64,000 nt of DNA from Muribaculaceae bacterium (GCA_017557625.1 JAFYYG010000050.1:78392-142391), one strand, 5' to 3'; positions 1-8,115 are shown, counted from the first letter of the stretch. Notes: generated by a model from the letters alone, not told the origin. Program-made: numbers and translations.

Positions 1-483
1 GGCGAATATCCGCGAGACAAGGACGAAGAACTCAGCATAGCAAAGCTTAAACAGTTTGAGGATTTCGGTGTCACGCATTTCGTGGACTTGACCGAGGATG
101 GTGAGTTGGCGCCATATCACAACATGCTATATCCTGGCGCATCACACGTGCGATTTCCCATTAGGGATGTGTCGGTGCCTAAGAGTATGGACGATGTGCG
201 AGGTTTGGTTAAAAGCATCTGTGAAATAGTCAACAACAATCCTGACGCGAAAGTATATATTCACTGTTGGGGAGGAGTGGGCAGGACTGGAGTTATTGTA
301 GGATGTCTCTTGTCCGAGTTATATCATCAGAGTTTTGATGAAACCATGGCAAAGTTGGAAAACATCTTCTTGGCTTGCCCGAAGTCGGCCTACAGAAAAA
401 CACCCGAGACGCAAGAGCAACGCCAATTCATCTCAAAGTATGTGAGAGAAAATATACAACAACATAATAACATAGAAATATGA
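1..483 (+). CDS. Dual-specificity / tyrosine protein phosphatase, 5' end outside window
   Basis: The frame is open from base 1, so the true start lies upstream; 160 codons are visible. The catalytic P-loop HCWGGVGRTG (bases 262-291) fits the HCx5R(S/T) signature of cysteine-dependent phosphatases, with the nucleophile Cys at 265-267. The upstream stretch GEYPRDKDEE followed by a DLTEDGEL segment resembles small bacterial dual-specificity phosphatases. Established for the family: hydrolysis of phosphate esters through a phosphocysteine intermediate; the substrate cannot be read from sequence. The stop overlaps the next start (ATGA, 480-483), so it is probably translationally coupled to the ADP-ribosylglycohydrolase gene, which suggests a shared pathway. 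No signal peptide is visible in the part seen; cytoplasmic by inference. Confidence 0.88.
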   Translation, partial: GEYPRDKDEELSIAKLKQFEDFGVTHFVDLTEDGELAPYHNMLYPGASHVRFPIRDVSVPKSMDDVRGLVKSICEIVNNNPDAKVYIHCWGGVGRTGVIVGCLLSELYHQSFDETMAKLENIFLACPKSAYRKTPETQEQRQFISKYVRENIQQHNNIEI

Positions 484-1544
484 ACACGTTACAAGACAGA
501 ATCAGAGGCTCACTCGTTGGAGGTGCCATTGGCGACGCATTGGGATATCCAGTGGAGTTTATATACTCTTTGGGCAAAATACAGGCAAAATATGGAGTGC
601 GTGGCATCACGCGACTTGACACTCACCAATTTTGGCTGGGCGATGATAAACAAAGCGAAAAGGCAGTAGTCTCGGACGACACGCAGATGACGCTGTTCAC
701 GGCAAACGGTTTGCTTAATGCCAAACGCTTGAATATAGAGATGAAATACGGCATCTGTCGCGCCTACATAGAATGGTATCTTACCCAAGTGGGCAAGAAA
801 TCAAATAAGTTCAACGACTGCTGGATTAGCAGTGTGCCTGAATTGAATGCACGCCGTGCGCCAGGCAACACTTGCATGTCGGCTCTGCATGCTATATATA
901 ATGGCGGTGAGACTTATAACAACAGCAAGGGATGCGGTGGCGTGATGCGCGTTGCGCCAATACCCCTGTTTGCGGCGGTTGATTCAAGGATGGATGTGAC
1001 AGAAGCAGCAAAACTTGCCGGTGATGCCGCCGAAATCACCCACCAGCATCCGCTCGGTTACATTCCTGCGGCATTGATGGCACACATCATCTATCGTCTG
1101 GCACTCGATGAACAGCCCACCCGATTGAGCTTAAAGCAATATATTATTGAAGGATTGGAGGCGCTGGAAAAGTTGTATCCCGAGAACAATAAAGATGTTC
1201 AGGAGATGCAGAAGCTTGTGATGAAGGCTATTAGATGTTCCGAAAATGATTGCCCCAACCATGATAACATCATCTCACTTGGAGAGGGGTGGGTAGGAGA
1301 TGAGGCATTGGCAATAGCGCTATATTGCTGCCTGCGGCACTTCGACAGCTTTGAGAATGCCCTTATCGCTTCGGTGAATCATGGCGGCGACAGCGACAGC
1401 ACAGGTGCCGTGACGGGCAACATCCTCGGTGCGGCAGTGGGCTATGATGCCATCCCTCAGTTCTTCAAGGATGAGTTGGAGATGCACGACCTCATCCTCC
1501 ATATCGCCGACGACCTGTGGTGTGGTGAAGTGACCAAGATGTAA
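480..1544 (+). CDS. ADP-ribosylglycohydrolase family protein (DraG-like)
   Basis: 354 residues, a usual length for the family. Metal-site motifs are intact: GSLVGGAIGDALGYPVEF near residues 10-27, SDDTQM at 65-70, KGCGGVMRVAPIP near 145-157 and NHGGDSDSTG at 300-309; the paired aspartates normally bind two Mg/Mn ions. The family removes ADP-ribose from modified proteins, nucleic acids or small molecules. No signal peptide, so cytoplasmic. Its ATG overlaps the phosphatase stop by four bases. Together the pair would remove a phosphate and an ADP-ribosyl group, from the same or related targets; that is inference, since no ADP-ribosyltransferase lies in the window. Confidence 0.93.
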   Translation: MNTLQDRIRGSLVGGAIGDALGYPVEFIYSLGKIQAKYGVRGITRLDTHQFWLGDDKQSEKAVVSDDTQMTLFTANGLLNAKRLNIEMKYGICRAYIEWYLTQVGKKSNKFNDCWISSVPELNARRAPGNTCMSALHAIYNGGETYNNSKGCGGVMRVAPIPLFAAVDSRMDVTEAAKLAGDAAEITHQHPLGYIPAALMAHIIYRLALDEQPTRLSLKQYIIEGLEALEKLYPENNKDVQEMQKLVMKAIRCSENDCPNHDNIISLGEGWVGDEALAIALYCCLRHFDSFENALIASVNHGGDSDSTGAVTGNILGAAVGYDAIPQFFKDELEMHDLILHIADDLWCGEVTKM

Positions 1545-1642
1545 ATGAAGCGGGAAGACGATTCTTGTTTCATAATAATATGATTTATTTAAATGTAATT
1601 TATGTTCATTAGAAGGTAATCAAGCGATTTTATCAATATTTT

Positions 1643-1673
1643 TTTGTGGTTTTGAGAATATCACTTAACTTTG
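1643..1673 (+). promoter_or_regulatory. Bacteroidetes-type promoter for the gene at 1752
   Basis: TTTG (1643-1646), 19 bases, then TAACTTTG (1666-1673), matching the Bacteroidetes -33/-7 consensus. The start codon is about 78 bases downstream, so the leader contains the heptamer array at 1705-1746. Confidence 0.75.
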
Positions 1674-1704
1674 TAGACGAAAACATGATTTCTTGTTATC
1701 GGCA

Positions 1705-1746
1705 ACTATGAACTATAAACTCTTAACTATAAACTTTTAACTATTA
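1705..1746 (+). repeat. Heptamer tandem array (AACTATA type)
   Basis: Six consecutive 7-base units without indels: AACTATG, AACTATA, AACTCTT, AACTATA, AACTTTT, AACTATT. The array ends five bases before the ATG at 1752 and so lies in the 5' leader. Confidence 0.85.
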
Positions 1747-1751
1747 GTATT

Positions 1752-2327
1752 ATGAAACTACGACTCTCACTCATTTTACTTGCAGTGCTTGCCACTGCTT
1801 CAGTACTCAATGCTCAGAACAGCAAGCGCATGGCGCAGATTCGTCAGGCCTATGCCGACAGGTTGGAGATAATGAATAACAACCCCTATGGGGATAAGCC
1901 TTTTAACGAAATCAGCGTTGATGTGGCGCAGAACATGCCTGGTTCGGGAATGCGAGAGGTGCACGATAAGTACTACTTCACTCAGGAGCAGTACAGCGCC
2001 GACGGTTCAATGTGCAGTCAGCTCTATTTTGCCACCAGCACTGTCACCTACGCTTCGGGTATGCACAAGTGGTACTGGGAGTTCCTTTGGGACTCGATGG
2101 AAGGCGACCCCATGTTTGCCTTGCTCGTGCGGTCTGAAGGCGGCGTCAAGAAAGAGTACCGCTTCTATTTCGAGAACGACAAACTCATCAAGGCAGATCC
2201 TGAGTTTAAGCAGTGGCCCAAGGATGATAATCAAAGCCTCCACCCAGAAGTAATCAAAAAACCCGCCGACGTGCTGAAACTCATGAAAGAGAAGCAGACA
2301 GAGTTCAAGATGCTGATTAAGGAGTAA
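1752..2327 (+). CDS. Hypothetical secreted protein
   Basis: 191 residues; family not recognised. Residues 1-21 form a Sec signal peptide (basic start, LILLAVLATASVLNA, then Q), so export to the periplasm or surface is expected. The mature part is hydrophilic with many aromatic residues (KYYF, HKWYWEFLW near residues 98-106) and a charged Lys/Glu-rich C-terminus. It is a single gene with its own consensus promoter; the neighbouring aminotransferase has a separate promoter. The ATG follows the heptamer array directly and there is no strong Shine-Dalgarno sequence, as is usual in this phylum. No catalytic motif was seen. Confidence 0.8.
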   Translation: MKLRLSLILLAVLATASVLNAQNSKRMAQIRQAYADRLEIMNNNPYGDKPFNEISVDVAQNMPGSGMREVHDKYYFTQEQYSADGSMCSQLYFATSTVTYASGMHKWYWEFLWDSMEGDPMFALLVRSEGGVKKEYRFYFENDKLIKADPEFKQWPKDDNQSLHPEVIKKPADVLKLMKEKQTEFKMLIKE

Positions 2328-2332
2328 AGAAC

Positions 2333-2367
2333 TAAGTGTAAAGTGTTAAGTTTTAAGTGTTAAGTTG
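2333..2367 (+). repeat. Heptamer tandem array (TAAGTGT type)
   Basis: Five units: TAAGTGT, AAAGTGT, TAAGTTT, TAAGTGT, TAAGTTG. The array begins six bases after the stop codon of the preceding gene. Confidence 0.8.
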
Positions 2368-2440
2368 TGTGTGGTCAATGATTGGCATGTCCTTTTTTGA
2401 ATCACACAACGACAACATTTCACCAATTACCCGCAATATT

Positions 2441-2472
2441 TTTGGCGGGTAGGTGATTTTTGTCTAACTTTG
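2441..2472 (+). promoter_or_regulatory. Promoter for the aminotransferase gene
   Basis: TTTG (2441-2444), 20 bases, TAACTTTG (2465-2472). Start codon at 2531. Confidence 0.75.
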
Positions 2473-2530
2473 CCCGCAGAAACAAAGACGATTTCTGATC
2501 AATAAAAAAACTAAAAACTATAAAACAACT

Positions 2531-3724
2531 ATGCCTATCATTTCACAACGCGGCATCGACATGCCCGCATCGCCAATTCGCAAGCTTGCGCCATTTGCTG
2601 TGGCAGCTAAGCAAAAGGGAATCAAAGTGTATCACCTCAACATCGGTCAGCCCGATATCGCCACTCCTCAAGAGGGCCTTGACGCTCTCAAGAACGTGGA
2701 CCGCAAGGTGCTCGAGTATTCGCCCTCGCAGGGCTATCAGAGCTACCTCGACCGTCTCGTGGGTTATTATGGCCGCTACGACATCAAGCTTGACGCCAGC
2801 AACATCATCGTCACCTGCGGTGGTAGTGAGGCTTTGCAGTTTGCCTTCCTTGCTTGCTTCAATCCTGGCGATGAACTCATCGTTCCCGAGCCAGTGTATG
2901 CCAACTATATGGGCTTCGCCTGCGAGATGGGCGTGAAAGTGCGCACCATCACCACACAAATCGAGAACGGCTTTGCTCTGCCCTCAATCGAAGAGTTTGA
3001 GAAGCTTATTACCGACCGTACACGTGCCATCATGATTTGCAACCCAAACAACCCCACTGGCACTCTCTATAGCGACGAGGAGCTACTACAACTTCGTGAC
3101 CTGGTGAAAAAGCACGACCTCTACCTCATCAGCGATGAGGTATATCGCGAGTTCCGTTACAGCGACAAGCCATACTTGAGCGCTTTGCATCTTGAGGGCA
3201 TCGAGGACAACGCTATCGTCATCGACTCAGTGTCGAAGCGTTACAGTGAGTGCGGCATCCGCATCGGCGCTTTCATCACCCGCAACAAGCAACTGCTCAC
3301 CACTGTGATGAAATTTGCCCAGGCACGCCTCAGCCCACCGTTAATTGGTCAGATTGTTGCCGAGGCGTCACTTGCCGCTCCACAGGCCTACCATCAGGGT
3401 GTGTATGACGAGTACATCACTCGCCGTGACTGCCTCGTTGAGGGTCTGAACAAGATTCCTGGCGTGTTTGCGCCAATGCCTACAGGTGCTTTCTATGCAA
3501 TGGTGAAGCTCCCAGTGCAAGACTGCGACGACTTCTGCCGCTGGTGTCTTGAGGAGTTCAACTATGAAGGTGAGACAGTAATGATGGCTCCTGCCACTGG
3601 CTTCTACGCCACTCCAGGCGAGGGTAAGAACATCGTGCGCATGGCCTACGTCCTCAAAATAGAAGACCTCAAGCGCGCCCTCATCGTCCTCGAGAAAGCC
3701 TTAGAGGCCTATAACGCAAAATAA
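2531..3724 (+). CDS. PLP-dependent aminotransferase, class I/II
   Basis: 397 residues, typical for fold-type I aminotransferases. Visible landmarks: LNIGQPDIATP near residue 37 (substrate-binding loop), GGSEALQ near 97, CNPNNPTGTLY near 171, ISDEVYREF (the Asp pairs with the pyridine N) and DSVSKRYSECGIRIG with the Schiff-base lysine at about residue 236. The usual SFSK is SVSK here. Cytoplasmic. Substrates are probably aromatic or branched amino acids or aspartate, but this cannot be fixed from sequence. A second family member lies at 29849. Monocistronic, with its own promoter and a strong terminator at 3802-3843. Confidence 0.93.
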   Translation: MPIISQRGIDMPASPIRKLAPFAVAAKQKGIKVYHLNIGQPDIATPQEGLDALKNVDRKVLEYSPSQGYQSYLDRLVGYYGRYDIKLDASNIIVTCGGSEALQFAFLACFNPGDELIVPEPVYANYMGFACEMGVKVRTITTQIENGFALPSIEEFEKLITDRTRAIMICNPNNPTGTLYSDEELLQLRDLVKKHDLYLISDEVYREFRYSDKPYLSALHLEGIEDNAIVIDSVSKRYSECGIRIGAFITRNKQLLTTVMKFAQARLSPPLIGQIVAEASLAAPQAYHQGVYDEYITRRDCLVEGLNKIPGVFAPMPTGAFYAMVKLPVQDCDDFCRWCLEEFNYEGETVMMAPATGFYATPGEGKNIVRMAYVLKIEDLKRALIVLEKALEAYNAK

Positions 3725-3727
3725 GAA

Positions 3728-3792
3728 AGTTCGCTATCGCGAACTACTTAAGGCGTAATGGGTAATGCGTAATGGGGTTCGCTGTCGCGAAC
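3728..3792. repeat. Palindrome and heptamer block flanking four-helix-bundle cassette 1
   Basis: AGTTCGCTATCGCGAACT (3728-3745) and a second palindrome GTTCGCTGTCGCGAAC (3777-3792) surround three heptamers TAATGGG, TAATGCG, TAATGGG (3756-3776). An inverted copy of the same material lies at 4265-4318, on the other side of the four-helix-bundle gene. Confidence 0.85.
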
Positions 3793-3801
3793 TGCTTATA
3801 T

Positions 3802-3843
3802 AACAATAAAATGAACCACCACATGGCGGTTCATTTTATTGTT
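3802..3843. terminator. Bidirectional terminator between convergent genes
   Basis: Perfect 16-base-pair stem: AACAATAAAATGAACC (3802-3817) pairs with 3828-3843 across a 10-base loop. The AT-rich outer arms give a U-run in both directions, serving the aminotransferase (+) and the four-helix-bundle gene (-). Confidence 0.85.
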
Positions 3844-3851
3844 TCATGCTC

Positions 3852-4235
3852 TCATTTGTTCTCTTCCAGCTTTTTTATTTTAGATTTTCGCAAACCGCTA
3901 ATCAGTTTTGATGTTGTAAAAATATCAGATTTTATTGATTTCATATCTTCATCAGAAATGTATCCAAGATCTACAGCAAGTTGTAATTGGCAATAAACCT
4001 CCATCAAAGACCCAAATGCAATCTCAAGAAAATGAATATTTTCTTTAACGGCGACTCTGCCACTGCCTTCGGCAATATTTGATGGTACATAGACTGCTGC
4101 ACGCTGTAACTGATTTGCAAGGGCATATTGCTCTGTTATTGGGAATTTTTCTGTTAGTCGATATGTCTTTGCGACAAGTTTACGCGCCTCTTGCCAAGCG
4201 TCAAGTTTCTCAAATTGAAATTTAAATTCTTCCAT
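3852..4235 (-). CDS. Four-helix bundle protein (S23 / IVP family), cassette 1
   Basis: 127 residues, the usual family length. The core signature RAAVYVPSNIAEGSGR (near 46-61) matches the R..xSIxxNIAEG motif of the TIGR02436/S23 family; four amphipathic helices are predicted by eye and the C-terminus is Lys-rich (KSKIKKLEENK). Known: this fold is encoded in 23S rRNA intervening sequences of Leptospira and Coxiella and is related to Avd of diversity-generating retroelements; its biochemical role is unresolved, with nucleic-acid binding likely. It lies 53 bases downstream of the co-oriented trmH-like gene and is enclosed by inverted heptamer and palindrome repeats. No reverse transcriptase is near. 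A second copy is at 21819-22196. Confidence 0.9.
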   Translation of the reverse strand: MEEFKFQFEKLDAWQEARKLVAKTYRLTEKFPITEQYALANQLQRAAVYVPSNIAEGSGRVAVKENIHFLEIAFGSLMEVYCQLQLAVDLGYISDEDMKSIKSDIFTTSKLISGLRKSKIKKLEENK

Positions 4236-4264
4236 ATTATAATTTTAAATCGCCTAGCGAATTT

Positions 4265-4318
4265 CCATTACTCATCACTCATTACCCATTATCCATTACC
4301 CAGTTCGCATAGCGAACT
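4265..4318. repeat. Inverted copy of cassette 1 flank (heptamers plus palindrome)
   Basis: Five heptamers CCATTAC, TCATCAC, TCATTAC, CCATTAT, CCATTAC (4265-4299) are the reverse-complement type of the TAATGGG units at 3756. Palindrome AGTTCGCATAGCGAACT follows at 4302-4318. The last codons and the stop of the trmH-like gene lie inside this block. Confidence 0.85.
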
Positions 4319-5071
4319 CTTACACAGTTCACTGATGGTAATTGCTGCGGCGACACCTACGTTTAGACTCTCGCTCTTTGCACCCTTACGGGGCATAGAG
4401 GGGATGTGAAGTCGCTGGGTCACATGCTCTGCAACTTTTGGGCTGATGCCTTGGCCCTCGTTGCCGAATATGACGAACGCTCCGCCTTCGGGCAGCTTGG
4501 CGCTGTAGATGTTCTCGCCGTCGAGGAAGGTGCCCATCACGGGCATGTCGCTGAAGTCATCGAGGAAGAAGTCGAGGTCGCAGTAATGCACTTTCACTCG
4601 GCTGATGGCACCCATCGTGGCTTGCACCACCTTGTGATTATAGACATCAACAGTTGATTTGCTGGCGAAGATGTTCTTGATGCCAAACCAGTCGGCAAGG
4701 CGCATGATAGTGCCTAAGTTGCCAGGGTCTTGGATGTTGTCGAGCACGATGTTCAGACTGCTGCGCACCTCGTCGTCGCTGTAATCGACTTTGGGAATCT
4801 CATACACCGCCATCACATCACTTGGCGTGGTGAATTGCGACATTCGTGCCATCTGGCTCTTGTGGGCGAGCACCAGTTTTGGGTAATGCTCGGCGGTTCC
4901 TTGCTGCTCATACCACGCCTTGGTGGCGATGAGGTAACGGCAGTTGAATGCATTCCACGTGTCGCGCACGCATTTCCATCCCTCAGCGACAAAGAGACCT
5001 TCCTTATCGCGGTATTTCTTCACAGCCAGCGAAGAGACTAGTTTGATTATTCCGTTGTTTATGTCTTGCAT
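4289..5071 (-). CDS. TrmH/SpoU-family RNA 2'-O-methyltransferase
   Basis: 260 residues from the ATG at 5071; a longer reading would need a TTG at 5083 inside a palindrome. An N-terminal substrate-binding part (VKKYRDKEGLFVAEGWK) precedes the SPOUT catalytic domain with the three motifs NIQDPGNLGTIMRLADWFG, VIFGNEGQGIS and IPSMPRKGAKSESLNVGVAA. These bind S-adenosylmethionine in the trefoil knot; the target is a ribose in rRNA or tRNA, position unknown. The C-terminal residues SSLCELGNG and the stop are encoded by the repeat block at 4265-4318, so the native 3' end appears to have been replaced or extended by repeat DNA. Cytoplasmic. Confidence 0.93.
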   Translation of the reverse strand: MQDINNGIIKLVSSLAVKKYRDKEGLFVAEGWKCVRDTWNAFNCRYLIATKAWYEQQGTAEHYPKLVLAHKSQMARMSQFTTPSDVMAVYEIPKVDYSDDEVRSSLNIVLDNIQDPGNLGTIMRLADWFGIKNIFASKSTVDVYNHKVVQATMGAISRVKVHYCDLDFFLDDFSDMPVMGTFLDGENIYSAKLPEGGAFVIFGNEGQGISPKVAEHVTQRLHIPSMPRKGAKSESLNVGVAAAITISELCKSSLCELGNG

Positions 5072-5078
5072 TTTTTTA

Positions 5079-5096
5079 TTCAAGTATTTACTTGAA
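5079..5096. repeat. Short perfect inverted repeat upstream of the trmH-like gene
   Basis: TTCAAGTA, two bases, TACTTGAA: eight-base-pair arms, in the 87-base gap between the PP2C stop and the trmH-like start. It could be an operator or a weak terminator for the PP2C gene; followed on the minus strand by a run of T residues after A-rich bases. Confidence 0.5.
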
Positions 5097-5158
5097 GATT
5101 AGAGTTTAGTGGTTAGTGTTTTCCACTTTCCACTTTCCTCTTTCCTCGCAGTTTCCTG

Positions 5159-6793
5159 CTACGGCACCTGAAAATTCTGTTTTTTTGATGGTGGAGGAGG
5201 CACAGCCACATTGCGGTTGGAACTGGTGGGGTCGTTGTTTGCCTTTTTGCGTGGAGGCACGCCACCTGGCTGCGGCTGTTGCTTAGGTTCATCGTTGTTG
5301 GCAACGGGAGTCTCGGGAATTTCTTTCTCAAGCTCTTTGTAGTCATTCTTGTTGTCAAAAGCATCGGGATAAGGGTCGCCCTCTTTTACTCTTGGCACTG
5401 ACACATTACTGCCTGTGTCGTAACGATTCTTGTCTGGCATAGGAATATCTACTTTTTTCGCTGGCGTTACTGCCACATTGCTGCCGGTAGAAGGTCCGCT
5501 CACGTTGTCGTTGTCGAAGGGTTCTAGACCTTCTTCGGGCACAACATTGTTGGGCAATTCTTTACTTATCGTTACATCAGGGTTTCCTTTTTCCTCGCTT
5601 TTGCTTGCATCCGACACAACTTTATCACTGTCTTTCTTATTGTTGTAAATTATCATCGCTGTTATGGCTCCAATCAGCAGTAAAGCAGCAAGAATTATCC
5701 ACAGGATGCGTTTCAACGATTTTTTCTTGTCGGTTGCTGGAATCGATCGGGTGGGTGGCAGAGGAGATGCAACGGCCGATTGTTCTTCGCTGTCATGAGT
5801 GGTGGTTGCCATCAATTCTTGTGATGTGATTTCGGTGTTGGCTTGCTCGCCAACTTCTATGTCGTCTCCATCGGGGTTCGGTACTGGTGCTGTAGGAGGA
5901 GTGTCCACTGATTCGTGAGGTGGCATGGCCGTTGCTGCCTTAGGCGCAAGAATCACACTGCGCCGCACCATCTTGTCACACATCAGGCGCTCGGTGTTGA
6001 CGAGCAGGTGGTCGCCATCTTCATTTTCCACTCTTTCCACTTCAATAAGAAGTATGCTATGATTGGCGGGCACGGTATTGGTAAGCATCTTGAGCGATGC
6101 AAGTTTCTGGGCGTTGCTCAGCTTGCTGTTACAAAGCACGTCCTTGAGTTTCTTGTCGCTCAAGGCACCTGTCATTCCGTCGCAGCACAGCACAAAATAG
6201 TCACCAGCCTTGATGTCGGTGATAAAAGCCACATCGGGGACCGCAGCGTCGCATGGGCTGGGAAGCATAGCGCGGGTGAGTACGTTCTTCTTCTTCGACG
6301 CCTCGGCCTCGGCACGTGTGAGACGACCGGCAACAAAGAGGTCATTGACCAGTGAATGGTCGCGGGAACGGTACAGTATCTCACGTTGAGAAGGGCGAAT
6401 GTGATAGACACGGGTGTTGCCAATGTGGGCAGCCGCCACACCAAAGTTGCCAATGGCAATCATCGCCATCGTAGTGCCCATAGGGTAACGGCTCACCTCA
6501 TAGCGGCTATAAGTGTTGTCGAGCTTATCCTGTGCATCGACCACAGCACGTCGCACCGTCACGCCAGTGAGCTGTTGCGATAGGTCAACATTGTCGCTCA
6601 TCCACTTGCCGAGTGCCTGTGCCACCACAGCACTTGCCACTTCGCTATGGGTGTGACCACTGATGCCATCGCAGAGCACAAACACCTGGTCGCTCGCCTT
6701 CACATTGGCGAGATGCGGGAAGAACGAGTTGCACTGCACTGGATATTGCCCCTTTTCACTTATTCCTAATGGAGCTTTTATCTTTATTTTCAT
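5159..6793 (-). CDS. Membrane-anchored PP2C-type Ser/Thr phosphatase
   Basis: 544 residues. The N-terminal PP2C domain (about 1-250) shows the metal-binding motif VLCDGISGHTHSEVASAVV near 37-55, GTTMAMIAIGNFGVAAAHIGNTR near 105-127 (written in part) and FVLCCDGMTG near 200. Known reaction: metal-dependent dephosphorylation of Ser/Thr. A linker precedes one transmembrane helix near 361-382 (RILWIILAALLLIGAITAMI), and a Pro/Asn/Lys-rich disordered tail follows, expected outside the cytoplasmic membrane. PP2C plus a tail resembles bacterial PrpC/Stp partners of PASTA-type kinases, but no kinase gene lies in the window. Many family members sit beside FHA or kinase genes; this one does not. Confidence 0.88.
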   Translation of the reverse strand: MKIKIKAPLGISEKGQYPVQCNSFFPHLANVKASDQVFVLCDGISGHTHSEVASAVVAQALGKWMSDNVDLSQQLTGVTVRRAVVDAQDKLDNTYSRYEVSRYPMGTTMAMIAIGNFGVAAAHIGNTRVYHIRPSQREILYRSRDHSLVNDLFVAGRLTRAEAEASKKKNVLTRAMLPSPCDAAVPDVAFITDIKAGDYFVLCCDGMTGALSDKKLKDVLCNSKLSNAQKLASLKMLTNTVPANHSILLIEVERVENEDGDHLLVNTERLMCDKMVRRSVILAPKAATAMPPHESVDTPPTAPVPNPDGDDIEVGEQANTEITSQELMATTTHDSEEQSAVASPLPPTRSIPATDKKKSLKRILWIILAALLLIGAITAMIIYNNKKDSDKVVSDASKSEEKGNPDVTISKELPNNVVPEEGLEPFDNDNVSGPSTGSNVAVTPAKKVDIPMPDKNRYDTGSNVSVPRVKEGDPYPDAFDNKNDYKELEKEIPETPVANNDEPKQQPQPGGVPPRKKANNDPTSSNRNVAVPPPPSKKQNFQVP

Positions 6794-6910
6794 TGTAAAC
6801 TATTTATCTCAGTATATATAATAACGTAAATATATGCCAATAAATTGCTTTTATGAATCACACCAATAAAAAAACACTTCCAAATAGGCACACTGGCGTG
6901 TAAAAAAATA

Positions 6911-6942
6911 TTTGTTTAGGAGAAAATAATTATTTAACTTTG
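6911..6942 (+). promoter_or_regulatory. Promoter for fba
   Basis: TTTG (6911-6914), 20 bases, TAACTTTG (6935-6942). The ATG is at 7008. Confidence 0.8.
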
Positions 6943-7007
6943 CAGTCGAAAAAAAATAGAGATAACAGATTAGAAGTTATTCAATAGTTTAAAACAGTAT
7001 TTTTATT

Positions 7008-8009
7008 ATGGTAAGTTACAAGGAATTAGGCCTGGTCAACACCCGCGAGATGTTTGCTAAGGCAATCAATGGAGGTTATGCTATCCCCGCCTTCAATTTC
7101 AACAACATGGAGCAGCTTCAGGCTATCATCAAGGCAAGTGCCGAGACTAAATCGCCTGTGATTCTGCAAGTTTCTAAAGGCGCGCGCAACTACGCCAACC
7201 AAACCCTGCTTCGCTACATGGCACAGGGTGCCGTAGAGTATGCCAAGGAGCTTGGATGGGAGCATCCACAGATTTGTCTGCATCTTGACCACGGCGACTC
7301 ATTTGAGGTGTGCAAGAGCTGTGTTGACTTTGGTTTCTCGAGCGTGATGATCGACGGCAGCTCGCTGCCCTATGAGGAGAACATCGCCCTGACAAAGCAA
7401 GTTGTTGAGTATGCTCACCAGTTTGACGTTACCGTAGAGGCAGAGCTTGGCGTGCTCGCTGGCGTTGAAGACGAAGTGCAGGCTGAGGAATCGCACTACA
7501 CCAAGCCCGAAGAGGTTATAGACTTCGCCACCCGCACAGGCTGCGACTCGCTGGCAATCTCCATTGGCACCAGCCACGGAGCTTACAAGTTCAAACCCGA
7601 GCAGTGCACACGCGACCCACAGACCGGCAAGCTCGTTCCTCCCCCGTTGGCATTCGACGTGCTCGACGCCATCATGGAGAAACTCCCCGGCTTCCCCATC
7701 GTGCTTCACGGCTCATCGTCAGTGCCCCAAGAGTATGTTGACATCATCAACACTCATGGAGGCAATCTGCCCGATGCAGTAGGTATACCCGAGGAGCAGT
7801 TGCGCAAGGCCGCCAAGAGTGCGGTGTGCAAGATCAACATCGATAGCGACAGCCGCCTCGCCTTCACAGCAGCGGTGCGCAAAGTCTTCGCCGAGAAACC
7901 AGGCGAGTTTGACCCACGCAAGTATTGCGGTCCCGCACGCGACGAGATGACTAAGCTCTACAAGCACAAAATCATCGAAGTGCTTGGCAGCGACGGCAAG
8001 GCCGAGTAA
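7008..8009 (+). CDS. fba: Class II fructose-1,6-bisphosphate aldolase
   Basis: 333 residues. Zn-site motif HLDHGD at residues 92-97 (His92 a ligand), AELGVLAGVEDEV near 148-160, SIGTSHGAYKF near 186 (second ligand His) and LHGSSSVP near 235, all typical of class II aldolases. Reaction: reversible cleavage of fructose 1,6-bisphosphate to dihydroxyacetone phosphate and glyceraldehyde 3-phosphate in glycolysis and gluconeogenesis; cytoplasmic. Monocistronic, with a consensus promoter upstream and an intrinsic terminator at 8034-8070. A tagatose- or sedoheptulose-bisphosphate preference cannot be excluded, but as the only aldolase seen the glycolytic role is most likely. Confidence 0.96.
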   Translation: MVSYKELGLVNTREMFAKAINGGYAIPAFNFNNMEQLQAIIKASAETKSPVILQVSKGARNYANQTLLRYMAQGAVEYAKELGWEHPQICLHLDHGDSFEVCKSCVDFGFSSVMIDGSSLPYEENIALTKQVVEYAHQFDVTVEAELGVLAGVEDEVQAEESHYTKPEEVIDFATRTGCDSLAISIGTSHGAYKFKPEQCTRDPQTGKLVPPPLAFDVLDAIMEKLPGFPIVLHGSSSVPQEYVDIINTHGGNLPDAVGIPEEQLRKAAKSAVCKINIDSDSRLAFTAAVRKVFAEKPGEFDPRKYCGPARDEMTKLYKHKIIEVLGSDGKAE

Positions 8010-8033
8010 AACCTGAAAATCGACCACAATCAT

Positions 8034-8070
8034 AAAACTCACGGGCTAAATGCGCTCGTGAGTTTTTATA
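8034..8070 (+). terminator. Intrinsic terminator of fba
   Basis: Perfect 10-base-pair stem AAAACTCACG (8034-8043) / CGTGAGTTTT (8057-8066) followed by a T-rich tail. Confidence 0.9.
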
Positions 8071-8115
8071 TTAGTTTTTTTGTTAAGAAATATTCTATTA
8101 TTACCATAAAAATAG

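Noticed and set aside
3772-3996. 74-codon ORF over the terminator and four-helix-bundle gene
   Set aside because: Built from the palindrome, the terminator stem and antisense sequence.
4320-5083. Longer trmH-like start at TTG 5083
   Set aside because: The TTG lies in a palindrome; the ATG at 5071 gives the usual family start.
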